NCBI RefSeq assembly: GCF_016405145.1
Contig: NZ_JAEKIA010000004.1
Span: forward strand, 67,650 to 131,649
DNA: 64,000 bases
Direction of reading: 5' to 3'
Source: Schaalia cardiffensis
GTDB taxonomy: Bacteria > Actinomycetota > Actinomycetes > Actinomycetales > Actinomycetaceae
The notes beneath the pieces were generated by a model. The model was not told the origin of the DNA and ran no database searches. It worked only from the letters and a program-made list of their open reading frames with translations. A program made the position numbers and the translations under genes. Below, in pieces: positions 1 through 8,437 of this stretch (position 1 is its first letter; each line of letters begins with the position of its first letter).

Positions 1-638
1 ACAAAAAAGCCCCCCTCCCCTCCCCCCGCGGCGGGGGCCGCCCCCCCGCCCCCCCCCCCCCGCCGCTCCTTGTGTGGGGCTGAGTTCTCTCGCCTCCTTC
101 CCCTTCACACCTCTCGCCACCCCTTGTACGGAGGCTGTGTTGTCTCGTCCTTCCGCTCGAAACTATTGCTTCACGGGTGCTGCAAGCGCAGGCGACGCGC
201 CCCTTGTGAGGGCCTCGCTTGCCTTGTCTCCCTCTCCCCTCCAGCCGCCCTTCGTCTTTTATATGGGGGCTGTGTTGCCTCGTTTACCTCTGCTTCCCCG
301 CCTCCCCCTTCCCACCTCCCACCGCCCCCTGTACGGGGCTTGGCGGCACTGGCTCAGGCGCTTCTTCGGGATCTCGACCCGCCGCCCCTTGTGCGGGGCT
401 GCGCAGACTCAGCCCCTCCTCAAACTCGAGTGACACGCAAAGACGCAAGCTGTGCCGATACACCCCTGTACGACGGCACCCACCTCGGCCTCGTCGGCAC
501 CCTGAAACAACGCGACTGGAACATACGTCAAAACGCAGCTTCGCACGGACGTGGTGACTTAGGTCCCTTTCTTGCTATCCTTCGCCTAGCGGTCCGATGG
601 AGGGCCGACCCACGCGACTACGGAAGTTGAGGACCTCA
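1..638. repeat. C-rich tract and irregular degenerate repeats, no convincing gene
   Basis: The first 70 bases are almost pure C/G (runs of C interrupted by a GCGGC core). Read on the minus strand this is a G/C hairpin followed by a run of six T, so it could end a minus-strand gene lying to the left. From about 65 to 480 a motif close to CCCCTTGTACGGGGCTG recurs near positions 65, 120, 200, 254, 325, 384 and 461, at irregular spacing of 54-80 bases, usually followed by a pyrimidine-rich stretch. Open frames here are Pro/Arg/Leu-rich, overlap one another in several frames and lack ribosome binding sites, so I do not call a gene. Confidence 0.6.
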
Positions 639-3347
639 ATGGTCAAGTACGTGTACGACTTCTCCGAGGGCGACAAGTCCATGAAGGACCTGCTCGGAGG
701 CAAGGGAGCAAACCTCGCCGAAATGACGAAGCTCGGCCTTCCTGTTCCCCCCGGATTCACCATCACGACCGAGGCATGCCGCGCCTACCTCAAAGATTCG
801 GTGGTCCCCGAATCCCTCGCCACCGAGGTCACCGCCGCACTGCGCGGGGTCGAAGACCAAATGGAACGCACCCTCGGCGACCCCGACAACCCGCTCCTCG
901 TTTCCGTCCGCTCCGGCGCGAAATTCTCCATGCCCGGCATGATGGAAACAGTCCTCAACATCGGTCTCAACGACCAGTCGGTCCTCGGCCTCGCGAAAAT
1001 CTCCGGCAACGAGCGCTTCGCCTGGGACTCCTACCGCCGCCTCATCCAGATGTTCGGCAAGACCGTCCTCGACATTGACGGTGACCTCTTCTCCGACGCC
1101 CTCGACTCCCTGAAAGCAGAACGCGGCGTTAAAGGCGACACCGAACTCACCGCCGACGACCTCAAGGGCCTCGTCGTCACCTTCAAGAAGATCGTGTCCG
1201 AACAAAACGGCATGGACTTCCCCCAAGACCCTCGCGCCCAGATGGACATGGCCATCGAAGCGGTCTTCCGCTCATGGAACACCGAACGCGCCCGCATCTA
1301 CCGCCGTCGCGAGCGCATCCCCCACGACCTCGGCACCGCCGTCAACATCTGCACAATGGTCTTCGGCAACATGGGCGAGGGCTCGGGAACGGGTGTCTGC
1401 TTCACCCGCGACCCCTCCTCGGGCCACTCCGGCGTGTACGGCGACTACCTGGAGAACGCGCAGGGTGAGGACGTCGTCGCAGGTATCCGCAACACCCTTT
1501 CCCTGGCTGACCTCGAGGACATCGACAAGGCGTCCTACGACAAGCTTCGCGGCATCATGCGCAAGCTCGAGACACACTACCGCGATATGTGCGACATTGA
1601 GTTCACGATCGAACGCGGCAAACTCTGGATGCTCCAGACCCGCGTCGGCAAGCGCACCGCAGCCGCTGCTTTCCGTATCGCCATCCAGCTCGTCGAAGAA
1701 AAGCTCATCACCCGTGACGAGGCTCTGGCTCGCGTCACCGGCGACCAGCTCACGCAGCTCATGTTCCCCCAGTTCGACCAGAAGGCCTCCAAGGAATTCG
1801 TCGCCCGAGGCATGGCCGCCTCCCCGGGTGCCGCCGTCGGCAAGATCGCCTTCGACAACGCGCAGGCTGAGGCCTTCTCCGCCAAGGGCGTCAAGTGTGT
1901 CCTCGTTCGCCGTGAAACGAACCCCGATGACCTGCCCGGCATGGTTGTCGCCGAGGGCGTCCTCACAGCCCGCGGCGGCAAGACCTCTCACGCCGCCGTC
2001 GTCGCCCGAGGCATGGGCAAGACCTGCGTGTGCGGCGCCGAAGCACTCGAGATCAACGCTGAAGCCCGCACCGTCACGATCGATGGGCGCGTCTTCACCT
2101 CCGATGACACGATCGCCATTGACGGCCAGACCGGTGAGATCTTCTCCGGTGATGTTCCCGTGACTGATTCTCCTGTCACCACCTACCTGGCGGAGGGCCT
2201 CGAAGCAGGCCTCGCTGCGGCGGGCGCCGACGAAGGAACCCAAGAGCTCGTCAAGGCCGTTGACTTCATCCTCACCCACGCCGACAAGGTCCGTCGCCTG
2301 CGTGTCCGCGCGAACGCCGACACCCCGGCTGATTCACGCCGCTCCATCGAATTCGGTGCCGAAGGAATCGGCCTGTGCCGTACTGAGCACATGTTCCTCG
2401 GTTCGCGTCGTCCCCTCGTCGAGCGCGCGATCCTCTCCGCTCCCGGCTCGGATGAGCGCACAGCTGCTTTCGCTGAACTTGAGAAGCTGCAAAGGCAGGA
2501 CTTCCTCGAAATGCTCGAGGTCATGGACGGCAAGTCCATGACGGTTCGCCTCATCGACCCGCCGCTCCACGAGTTCATGCCGGCCCTGTCCGAGCTCGAA
2601 ATCAAGGTCGCAGTCGCCAAGGCCACCGGCGAGGTGGATCCGGCCGATGAACGCATGCTCATGGAGGTTCGTCGCTTCCACGAGCAGAACCCGATGCTTG
2701 GCCTGCGCGGTGTCCGTCTCGGCATCTACCTGCCTGGTCTCTTCGCCCTGCAGATGCGCGCCCTGTGCGAGGCCGCCGCCGACCTCGTCGCGAAGGGCCT
2801 TGACCCGAAGCCGGAGATCATGGTTCCCCTCGTTGGTTCGGTCCGCGAGCTCCAGCTCATCCGTGAAGAGGGCGAGGCGATCATCGCTGAAGTGCAGGAG
2901 GCGCGTGGCGTCAACCTGTCGGGTGTGACGATCGGCGCGATGATCGAACTGCCCCGCGCGGCCATGACCGCTGAGGACCTCGCTGAGGAAGCTGACTTCT
3001 TCTCCTTCGGGACGAACGACCTGACGCAGACGGTCTGGGGCTTCTCGCGTGACGACGTTGAGGGCGTGTTCTTCCCGCAGTACCTTGAGGCTGGAATCTT
3101 CGGCGTCTCGCCCTTCGAGTCGATTGACGTTCACGGCGTCGGCACCCTTGTTCGTGAGGGTGTCACCCGTGCTCGTTCGACTAAGCCGGGGATCAAGCTC
3201 GGCGTTTGTGGCGAACACGGCGGTGATCCTGCGTCGATTCACTTCTTCCACGAGGTCGGTGTGGACTACGTGTCCTGCTCACCGTTCCGCGTGCCGGTGG
3301 CCCGCCTCGAGGCTGGCCGCGCCGCGGTCCTCACCGAAGAGTCCTGA
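639..3347 (+). CDS. ppdK: pyruvate, phosphate dikinase
   Basis: Interconverts pyruvate + ATP + Pi and PEP + AMP + PPi in the cytoplasm. The 902 residues match the usual family length. The N-terminus (VYDF...LLGGKGANLAEM, then GLPVPPGF) is the ATP-grasp domain. The swivelling phosphohistidine domain carries GGKTSHAAVVARG with the catalytic His near residue 450. The C-terminal PEP/pyruvate barrel carries the catalytic Cys in GVCGEHGG near residue 856. I chose the ATG at 639 because the family motif begins immediately after it and a GAGGA-type ribosome binding site lies just upstream; an in-frame ATG at 597 would add 14 non-conserved residues. Monocistronic, followed by a strong hairpin. With the PPi-hydrolysing ppa gene elsewhere in the window, direction of flux cannot be told from sequence. 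Confidence 0.97.
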   Translation: MVKYVYDFSEGDKSMKDLLGGKGANLAEMTKLGLPVPPGFTITTEACRAYLKDSVVPESLATEVTAALRGVEDQMERTLGDPDNPLLVSVRSGAKFSMPGMMETVLNIGLNDQSVLGLAKISGNERFAWDSYRRLIQMFGKTVLDIDGDLFSDALDSLKAERGVKGDTELTADDLKGLVVTFKKIVSEQNGMDFPQDPRAQMDMAIEAVFRSWNTERARIYRRRERIPHDLGTAVNICTMVFGNMGEGSGTGVCFTRDPSSGHSGVYGDYLENAQGEDVVAGIRNTLSLADLEDIDKASYDKLRGIMRKLETHYRDMCDIEFTIERGKLWMLQTRVGKRTAAAAFRIAIQLVEEKLITRDEALARVTGDQLTQLMFPQFDQKASKEFVARGMAASPGAAVGKIAFDNAQAEAFSAKGVKCVLVRRETNPDDLPGMVVAEGVLTARGGKTSHAAVVARGMGKTCVCGAEALEINAEARTVTIDGRVFTSDDTIAIDGQTGEIFSGDVPVTDSPVTTYLAEGLEAGLAAAGADEGTQELVKAVDFILTHADKVRRLRVRANADTPADSRRSIEFGAEGIGLCRTEHMFLGSRRPLVERAILSAPGSDERTAAFAELEKLQRQDFLEMLEVMDGKSMTVRLIDPPLHEFMPALSELEIKVAVAKATGEVDPADERMLMEVRRFHEQNPMLGLRGVRLGIYLPGLFALQMRALCEAAADLVAKGLDPKPEIMVPLVGSVRELQLIREEGEAIIAEVQEARGVNLSGVTIGAMIELPRAAMTAEDLAEEADFFSFGTNDLTQTVWGFSRDDVEGVFFPQYLEAGIFGVSPFESIDVHGVGTLVREGVTRARSTKPGIKLGVCGEHGGDPASIHFFHEVGVDYVSCSPFRVPVARLEAGRAAVLTEES

Positions 3348-3369
3348 GTCTTCGCTCTGAAACGCCGGT

Positions 3370-3405
3370 GCCCCTGCCCTCGAACGAGGGCAGGGGCTCC
3401 GCTTT
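3370..3405 (+). terminator. rho-independent-type terminator after ppdK
   Basis: A near-perfect inverted repeat (GCCCCTGCCCTCG / CGAGGGCAGGGGC, 3370-3397) with a 2-6 nt loop starts 23 bases after the ppdK stop and is followed by a short T-rich stretch (TCCGCTTTT). Confidence 0.85.
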
Positions 3406-3869
3406 TGTAGGTGTGGGGTGTGCGGGCGTTGGGGTGTAGACGCGGGCTGAGAGGGTGTGTCCTGGTGGTCTTGTGTGAGTGGAGGGGTTGGTGGGGGTGT
3501 GCCCTGGGCTCCAGGTTTTCCGTCCTACTCCTGTCATATGGAGCGTGTTTGTGCCGGAAAAGCTGGAATTGACGGTAAGGCCGGTGCGGATTGAGGCGGC
3601 ACCCGGGGAGAGCACACGTGGCACAACGCAGAAGGACGGGAGGGGTGCCGAGTCAGTGCTCGGCACCCCTCCCCTGGCGATGTGGATTCGTGTGTTCCTT
3701 TCGAAGTAAACGTTCGAATCAGGCGGCGTGCCCGACCGGGTTCCGCGTCCGCCGAGGTCAGCGCGCCAGACTAGCTCACGCACCCACCCAGGCGGTCCGC
3801 CCAGGCGGCGCGCCCGCCAAAACAGCGCTCTCAATAAGGTAGCGTCCCCGCCTAGGTCGGCGGCTCCGC
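3406..3869. other. convergent intergenic region with a second hairpin
   Basis: Lies between the convergent ppdK and lactate permease genes. It contains a perfect 15-bp stem (3638-3652 with 3659-3673, loop TCAGTG) without a T run, which probably serves as the terminator for the minus-strand permease or for both directions. 3715-3860 holds short direct repeats of the form AGGCGGCGTGCCCG. No gene is supported. Confidence 0.55.
3638..3673 (-). terminator. hairpin between convergent genes
   Basis: Perfect 15-bp inverted repeat GGGAGGGGTGCCGAG / CTCGGCACCCCTCCC with a 6-nt loop. No T run on either side, but the location between two converging genes fits a bidirectional terminator, as is common in high-GC actinobacteria. 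Confidence 0.6.
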
Positions 3870-5528
3870 TCAGCTAGCGATGAGGAAACCGAGGATCCCC
3901 ATGGACGCCAGAACCGTGATGATGGACAGCAGCAGGAGCAAGCCCACCGAGTAGGGGGCTGCCTTGCGGAGCAGCTCGGGCTCAAGACCCTCCTCCTTGA
4001 CGGCCGTCGCCGCGATCGCGAGGTTCTGCGGGCTGATAATCTTGCCGATGCCGCCACCGATCTCATTGACGGCGAGCAGGAGTTGCGGGCTCAGCCCCGT
4101 CTGGGCGGCGACGGTCGAATGCAGGCTCGCGAACAGGGCGCCCGCGGAGGTCGCCGATCCGGTGACCGCTGTGCCGATCCAGCCGAGGATCGGGGCGAAG
4201 AATGCGAAGGCGGCGCCGGTCCCGGCGAGGGCGGTGCCGATCGCGACGGTCTGCCCGGAGAAGTTCATCGCGTAGGCGAGGGCCATGACGGCGCTGATTG
4301 TCAGGATCGCCATCTTCAGTCCCATAACGGTCGAGCCGAGGGTCGCGATGCCCTTGCTGATGGAGAAGGGGAAGCGCCCGTTCGAGTCGCTCAACGAGTA
4401 GACGATGGTGACGACGAGCGAAGCGAAGACGAGCATCGTGCCGGGCGAAGCGAGCGTGGAAATCGACAGGATCGTCTCCTTCGACACTTCTCCTGAGGCG
4501 GTGAGCAGGTTTCCGTCGAGGCCGGGCCAGGGGATCTTGAGATCAGTCGTCTTCAGTGCTGCGGGAACATCGACGCCGAACTTCCACAGCTTCGCAACGG
4601 CGAAGACGATGACGACGAACCAGTAGGGGAGAAGAGCCAGGGTGATACGTCCAGCTCCGAGTTTCTCCGTGACCACGGCGGAACGTTCTTCCTCGGGAGT
4701 GGTCGGCGACCAGAAGCTGAGCAGGCCTGCGATGAGAACGAAGGCGAGGAGGGCACCGACGACGGCGGTGAGCTCGTAGGAAATGAAGTGTGCGGTGACG
4801 AAGTGGCCGACTGCCATGCCGATACCGGCGGTGAGGGCAACGGGCCAGAGTTGCTTGACGCCGCGCTTGCCGTCGAGCATTGCGAGGAGCACGAAGGGGA
4901 GCCAGATGAGGAAGAGCGGGGTGATGCGAGAGCCGGTCTGGGTCAGGAGGGTGGCCTCAGAGCCGCCGAGTTTGGCGGTGGTGATCATCGGGATCGCCAT
5001 TGCGCCGAATGCGACGTGCAGGGAGTTCGCAACCATGGTGACGAGGGCGGCTTTGAGGGGTTTCAATCCGAGGGCAAGGAGCATCGCGCAGGTGATGGCG
5101 ACCGGAGCACCGAAGCCCGCAAGGCCTTCCATGAGCGCGCAGAACGCGGTCGCGATGAGGAGCGCCTGAATGCGGATATCGCCCTTGCCGACAGCGGAGA
5201 AGACGGCGCGAACATCATCGCCGCGCCCGGAGACCTCGGAGAGGTTGTAGAGCCATACCGCGGCAACGACGATGTAGCAGATGACAAGCAGGCCGAAAGC
5301 AGCGCCCTGCGCCGCTGAGAGTGCGGCGAGTCCGAGGGGCATGTGGAAGCCGAAGGCGGCGATGACGATCGCAATGGCGAGGGAGCCGATGGCGCACCAG
5401 TGGGTGGCGATCTTGAAGACGCCGAGCATGATGAAGAAGACCGCGAGGGGGAGGAGTGCCGCTATAGCGGTGAGGGGAAGAGAGCCTGCAATGGCTGTGG
5501 TCGATGGTGTAAACGCGGTTGTGAGCAC
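3870..5528 (-). CDS. lctP: L-lactate permease (LctP family)
   Basis: Proton-linked lactate (possibly glycolate) importer of the inner membrane. The 552-residue product is hydrophobic throughout with about 13-14 predicted membrane segments, and shows LctP family stretches such as GLAGFGAPVAI, the ISPQNLAIA motif near the C-terminus, and a closing LLLLLSIITVLASMGIL helix. The start is GTG at 5528, with GAGGAG placed about seven bases upstream. Transcribed away from the iron island, with which it shares the 5529-5804 region. Partner enzymes may be the FAD/Fe-S dehydrogenase at 24754-27951, but they are not linked in one operon. Confidence 0.93.
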   Translation of the reverse strand: MLTTAFTPSTTAIAGSLPLTAIAALLPLAVFFIMLGVFKIATHWCAIGSLAIAIVIAAFGFHMPLGLAALSAAQGAAFGLLVICYIVVAAVWLYNLSEVSGRGDDVRAVFSAVGKGDIRIQALLIATAFCALMEGLAGFGAPVAITCAMLLALGLKPLKAALVTMVANSLHVAFGAMAIPMITTAKLGGSEATLLTQTGSRITPLFLIWLPFVLLAMLDGKRGVKQLWPVALTAGIGMAVGHFVTAHFISYELTAVVGALLAFVLIAGLLSFWSPTTPEEERSAVVTEKLGAGRITLALLPYWFVVIVFAVAKLWKFGVDVPAALKTTDLKIPWPGLDGNLLTASGEVSKETILSISTLASPGTMLVFASLVVTIVYSLSDSNGRFPFSISKGIATLGSTVMGLKMAILTISAVMALAYAMNFSGQTVAIGTALAGTGAAFAFFAPILGWIGTAVTGSATSAGALFASLHSTVAAQTGLSPQLLLAVNEIGGGIGKIISPQNLAIAATAVKEEGLEPELLRKAAPYSVGLLLLLSIITVLASMGILGFLIAS

Positions 5529-5724
5529 TGAGATCTCCTCGTGTCGGTGTCAGCGAAGCGGGCGGGGAGCGATGGTCCGATCCCGTCCTCATCGGGTGAA
5601 CGAATCGAATGGGTGTGCTCGTCGGCGTCAATGCCTGACAAAGCTGCGCTCCGCCCTCCGAGGAGTATCTTCGCATTCCAGCCCGAGTGATCCCAAGTCT
5701 TTCGAGGAACCGCGCCATGAGATT

Positions 5725-5754
5725 TTGACAATTAGGTAAGGCGAGACTTAACTA
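5725..5754 (+). promoter_or_regulatory. promoter with DtxR/IdeR-like iron box in the spacer
   Basis: A consensus -35 TTGACA (5725-5730) is followed after 18 bases by TAACTA (5749-5754). The spacer and -10 are covered by TTAGGTAAGGCGAGACTTA (5732-5750), which matches 14 of 19 positions of the DtxR/IdeR operator consensus TTAGGTTAGGCTAACCTAA. Binding here would block RNA polymerase, so the downstream genes are predicted to be repressed when iron (or manganese) is plentiful. The leader would be about 45 bases. Confidence 0.75.
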
Positions 5755-5804
5755 TATCTGGTCAGCCTGAATAGAAACCCGTCCACAGGAGCGCAAGTCC
5801 TCTC

Positions 5805-6311
5805 ATGTCAAAGACAAAACTGGCCGTCCCCCTTGCTCCCGCCCTCCTCAGTCTCGCCCTCAGCGTCGGAGCGGCCACAGTCTTCTCCGCCTGTGCCCGT
5901 CGTGAGGACGGCACCTGGATGAACTGCCACCAGTGTCAAAACACGGTCGTCGCAGGGGGTATCGGCCTTGTCGCCCTCTTCGGTGCCTCCGCTGCGATCA
6001 AGAACAAGCCCACGAGGATTGCGCTGCAGGCCCTCGCCGTCATCGCCTCCCTCTTCGTCTTCTTCATTCCCGGTGGCATCTGCCCCATGTGCATGATGAA
6101 GACAATGCGCTGCTACACGGTCTTCCAGCCCTTCACACGGGTGATGACGGTCCTCATCGCCGCCACAGGAATCGGTGCTCTTGTCGATTCGCTGAAGATG
6201 AAGAAGACGGGCGCACCCCAGGCGGAAGCCGCTCAAGTGGACACAGTCGAAGCTGGAACGGCCAGCACGGATACAAACGCGCGGGATACGAAGAAAGAGA
6301 TTCGCGCCTAG
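5805..6311 (+). CDS. DUF4418 family Cys-rich membrane protein
   Basis: Small membrane protein of 168 residues with four predicted transmembrane helices. Two Cys clusters lie on the same face: ACARREDGTWMNCHQC after helix 1 and GGICPMCMMKTMRCY before helix 4. This layout is that of DUF4418 proteins, which are often encoded beside FtsX/MacB-like ABC transporters; no biochemical function is established for them as far as I know. The paired CxxC-like clusters facing one side suggest metal or heme/thiol chemistry (inference). First gene behind the iron-box promoter; AGGAG lies 13 bases upstream of the ATG, a rather long spacing. The C-terminal tail (about residues 135-168) is hydrophilic and Ala/Thr/Glu-rich. 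Confidence 0.8.
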   Translation: MSKTKLAVPLAPALLSLALSVGAATVFSACARREDGTWMNCHQCQNTVVAGGIGLVALFGASAAIKNKPTRIALQALAVIASLFVFFIPGGICPMCMMKTMRCYTVFQPFTRVMTVLIAATGIGALVDSLKMKKTGAPQAEAAQVDTVEAGTASTDTNARDTKKEIRA

Positions 6312-6319
6312 GTGATGAT

Positions 6320-7210
6320 GTGCGAGTCCCGAAGCGTGCAAGCGCGCCCCGAATGAGGAAGACGAGGCGCGCACTCGCTGCAACTATCGTTCTCGCCCTC
6401 ATTGTCGTAGGTGCTTTCCTCATCTGGCGCGAGCACCGAATGGCGGTGTCCTACCAGGAGGCTCTCCGCCTCGAACAATCCGGTGAAGACGAGCGCGCCT
6501 ACGAGGCCTTCGCAGCGCTCGGAGGATACGCGGAGGCTGAAGAACACTTGCGCGCGATGCTCAACGCCAACCCGGCCCTTCCCTACCGTGTTGCCACCAA
6601 AGGGAGCCTTGTCGACTTCGGCTCCTATGAACAAGACGGTAAGGACAGCAACGGCCCGGAGCCGATCCGCTGGATCGTCCTCGACAAGCTCGACGGACGC
6701 CTCCTTCTTCTCAGCCTCGACAGCCTTGAGGCTCGCCCCTACCACCCCGTCCCCTTCGAGCCGATCACTTGGCAAGACTCCGATCTGCGTCAATGGATGA
6801 ACATGGAGTTCCTCAACACGGCCTTCACCGACCTGGAACGATCCCTCATCCCCACGGTCGAAGTGCCAAACGCCGCGCAAACAAAAACCGGCACCACGGG
6901 TGGGCCCGCAACGAAAGACCGAGTCTTCGCATTGAGCGAAACCGAGGCCGCAATCTACATCGCCGACCCCCTTGAGCATGAACTCGTCGGCAAAGCCCTC
7001 CTGAGCGCGAAGGCTGCGGATGATGCGTTACCTCTCGACGAGGACGGGCACGCCGACTGGTGGCTGCGCTCACCCGGCACCTATGACTTCACCGCGCAAT
7101 TCATCGACCGGAAAGGCGCAGCTCATGTGTCCGGGGCGAATGTCGATGCGATCTACGGGGTACGACCTGCGCTCTGGCTCGACACGAATCCGGCGGGAGA
7201 AGAGCAATGA
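6320..7210 (+). CDS. membrane-anchored DUF6273-type protein
   Basis: About 296 residues: a basic N-terminus, one transmembrane helix (LAATIVLALIVVGAFLIW), a short helical TPR-like stretch (EALRLEQSGEDERAYEAFAALGGY), then a globular domain with the DUF6273 hallmarks: VDFGSYEQDG near its start, IRWIVLD, WQDSDLRQWMN, and the closing WWLRSPG and GVRPALWLD. This fold is distantly related to formylglycine-enzyme/C-type lectin-like domains; its role is unknown. The start is uncertain: GTG at 6320 has AGGTG six bases upstream, while ATG at 6353 has no visible ribosome site. It ends in an ATGA overlap with the next gene, so it belongs to the same transcript. Its presence between DUF4418 and the transporter is unusual. 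Confidence 0.75.
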   Translation: MRVPKRASAPRMRKTRRALAATIVLALIVVGAFLIWREHRMAVSYQEALRLEQSGEDERAYEAFAALGGYAEAEEHLRAMLNANPALPYRVATKGSLVDFGSYEQDGKDSNGPEPIRWIVLDKLDGRLLLLSLDSLEARPYHPVPFEPITWQDSDLRQWMNMEFLNTAFTDLERSLIPTVEVPNAAQTKTGTTGGPATKDRVFALSETEAAIYIADPLEHELVGKALLSAKAADDALPLDEDGHADWWLRSPGTYDFTAQFIDRKGAAHVSGANVDAIYGVRPALWLDTNPAGEEQ

Positions 7211-8400
7211 ACAGAGGTCCCCTGTCCCTTCGCGCCATTCCCTTCAAAAGTCTTCGCGCCCACCCGCTGCGTTCAACGATCCTCCTCGTCCTCGTCCTCG
7301 CTCAGGCTCTGAGCGCAATGATGGGGCTCCTCCTCGTCCAATCGGTGAAAGGTGAACTCGAGCTCGCGCGCGACCGGCTCGGGGCGGATATCCTCGTCTA
7401 CCCTTCGGCAGGATTTCGCAGCCTCGACAAGAGCTGTGTGCAGATGCTCGGCACCCCGGTCCTCTACCACAAGGAACGATCGACCCTCGCGCGCCTCAAA
7501 GACAATGAAGAGATCGAGCGCATCGCCTACCAGCTTTACTTATCGGACGCGAGTGGCGAGGGTGAGGTCCGCTGGATCGTTGGCTTCGACCCAGCTTCGG
7601 ACTTCGTTGTCGCCCCCTGGCTGGACAAGGGCCCCCGTCATCTGATCCCAAGTGACGCGGTCGCAGTCGGCGCTGATGTCCCGGTCACGCAGGCTGGGAC
7701 AACCTTCGTTTTCAATAAAGAATGGCGGGTCGACTCCAGACTTGAGCGCAGCGGCTCCGAGTACGACAACGCCGTATTCGTGCCTTTCACATCCCTCCAA
7801 CAGGTGATTGATGACGCCTCGGCCATGGGGATCAACACCTATTCCTCCATTGATCCCAAGCGGGACTACTCGGTGGCCCTGCTGAGAATCTCGGATGGGA
7901 AACGAGTGGAATCCGTGACGAATTGGATCAACCTGTACGTTCGAAGGGTCGAGGCCCTCCACTCCGATGTCGGCCTCGTCTCCACATCCTCTTCCCTTAC
8001 GAAACAATCCGGGGCGATCGGAGTCGTCACCGCAGTGACCTGGCTCCTCCTTCTCGGCGCACTCGGCGTTGCTCAATCCCTCATGATGAATGAGCGGCGC
8101 CGAGAGATGAGTGTCTGGAGAATCATCGGCGCCTCGAATCGTGTCATTGCACGCCTCTTCATGCGCGAGACCCTCCTCATTCACCTGATCGGTGCTCTCG
8201 GAGGGGTCGCGCTCGCCGCCTGTTTCGTCGTCTTCGGATCCTTTAGCTTCCTGCATCGAGAATTCCTTGACGCTTCGAGCATCCTCGCCTCGGCGGGACT
8301 CGCAGGTGCGATCACCGTATTCACCGGGTGGGCGAGCGCGCGCTGGTCGCAGTCGAAGGTGATGCGCGCCGCCAACGAGTCGATGCTGTTGATGCGTTAG
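7207..8400 (+). CDS. FtsX/MacB-type ABC transporter permease (cassette 1, subunit A)
   Basis: 397 residues: N-terminal helix (RSTILLVLVLAQALSAMMGLLLV), a large extracytoplasmic domain of about 210 residues, then three C-terminal helices, the MacB/FtsX topology. The external domain starts LGADILVYPS and contains SCVQMLG and VGFDPASDFVVAPW. The same framework occurs in the next permease, so the two are paralogues that probably form a heterodimer. Here the position equivalent to the paired Cys of the partner reads SDASGEGEV, without cysteines. Overlaps the preceding gene by ATGA. The substrate is unknown; the DtxR-like promoter and DUF4418 neighbour point to metal handling. Confidence 0.85.
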   Translation: MNRGPLSLRAIPFKSLRAHPLRSTILLVLVLAQALSAMMGLLLVQSVKGELELARDRLGADILVYPSAGFRSLDKSCVQMLGTPVLYHKERSTLARLKDNEEIERIAYQLYLSDASGEGEVRWIVGFDPASDFVVAPWLDKGPRHLIPSDAVAVGADVPVTQAGTTFVFNKEWRVDSRLERSGSEYDNAVFVPFTSLQQVIDDASAMGINTYSSIDPKRDYSVALLRISDGKRVESVTNWINLYVRRVEALHSDVGLVSTSSSLTKQSGAIGVVTAVTWLLLLGALGVAQSLMMNERRREMSVWRIIGASNRVIARLFMRETLLIHLIGALGGVALAACFVVFGSFSFLHREFLDASSILASAGLAGAITVFTGWASARWSQSKVMRAANESMLLMR

Positions 8401-8437
8401 TGAAAGCTGTTGATGCGCTCATGAAAGAGGGGATTCT

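Noticed and set aside
70-630. Overlapping open frames of up to 186 codons at the left end
   Set aside because: They run through C-rich repeats in several frames, have Pro/Arg/Leu-biased composition and no ribosome binding site.
1272-2279. Long minus-strand frame opposite ppdK
   Set aside because: Shadow of a high-GC coding frame; similar antisense frames occur opposite folB-folK, ftsH and the dehydrogenase.
3700-3730. tRNA T-loop-like GTTCGAATC
   Set aside because: No acceptor, D or anticodon stem can be folded around it.
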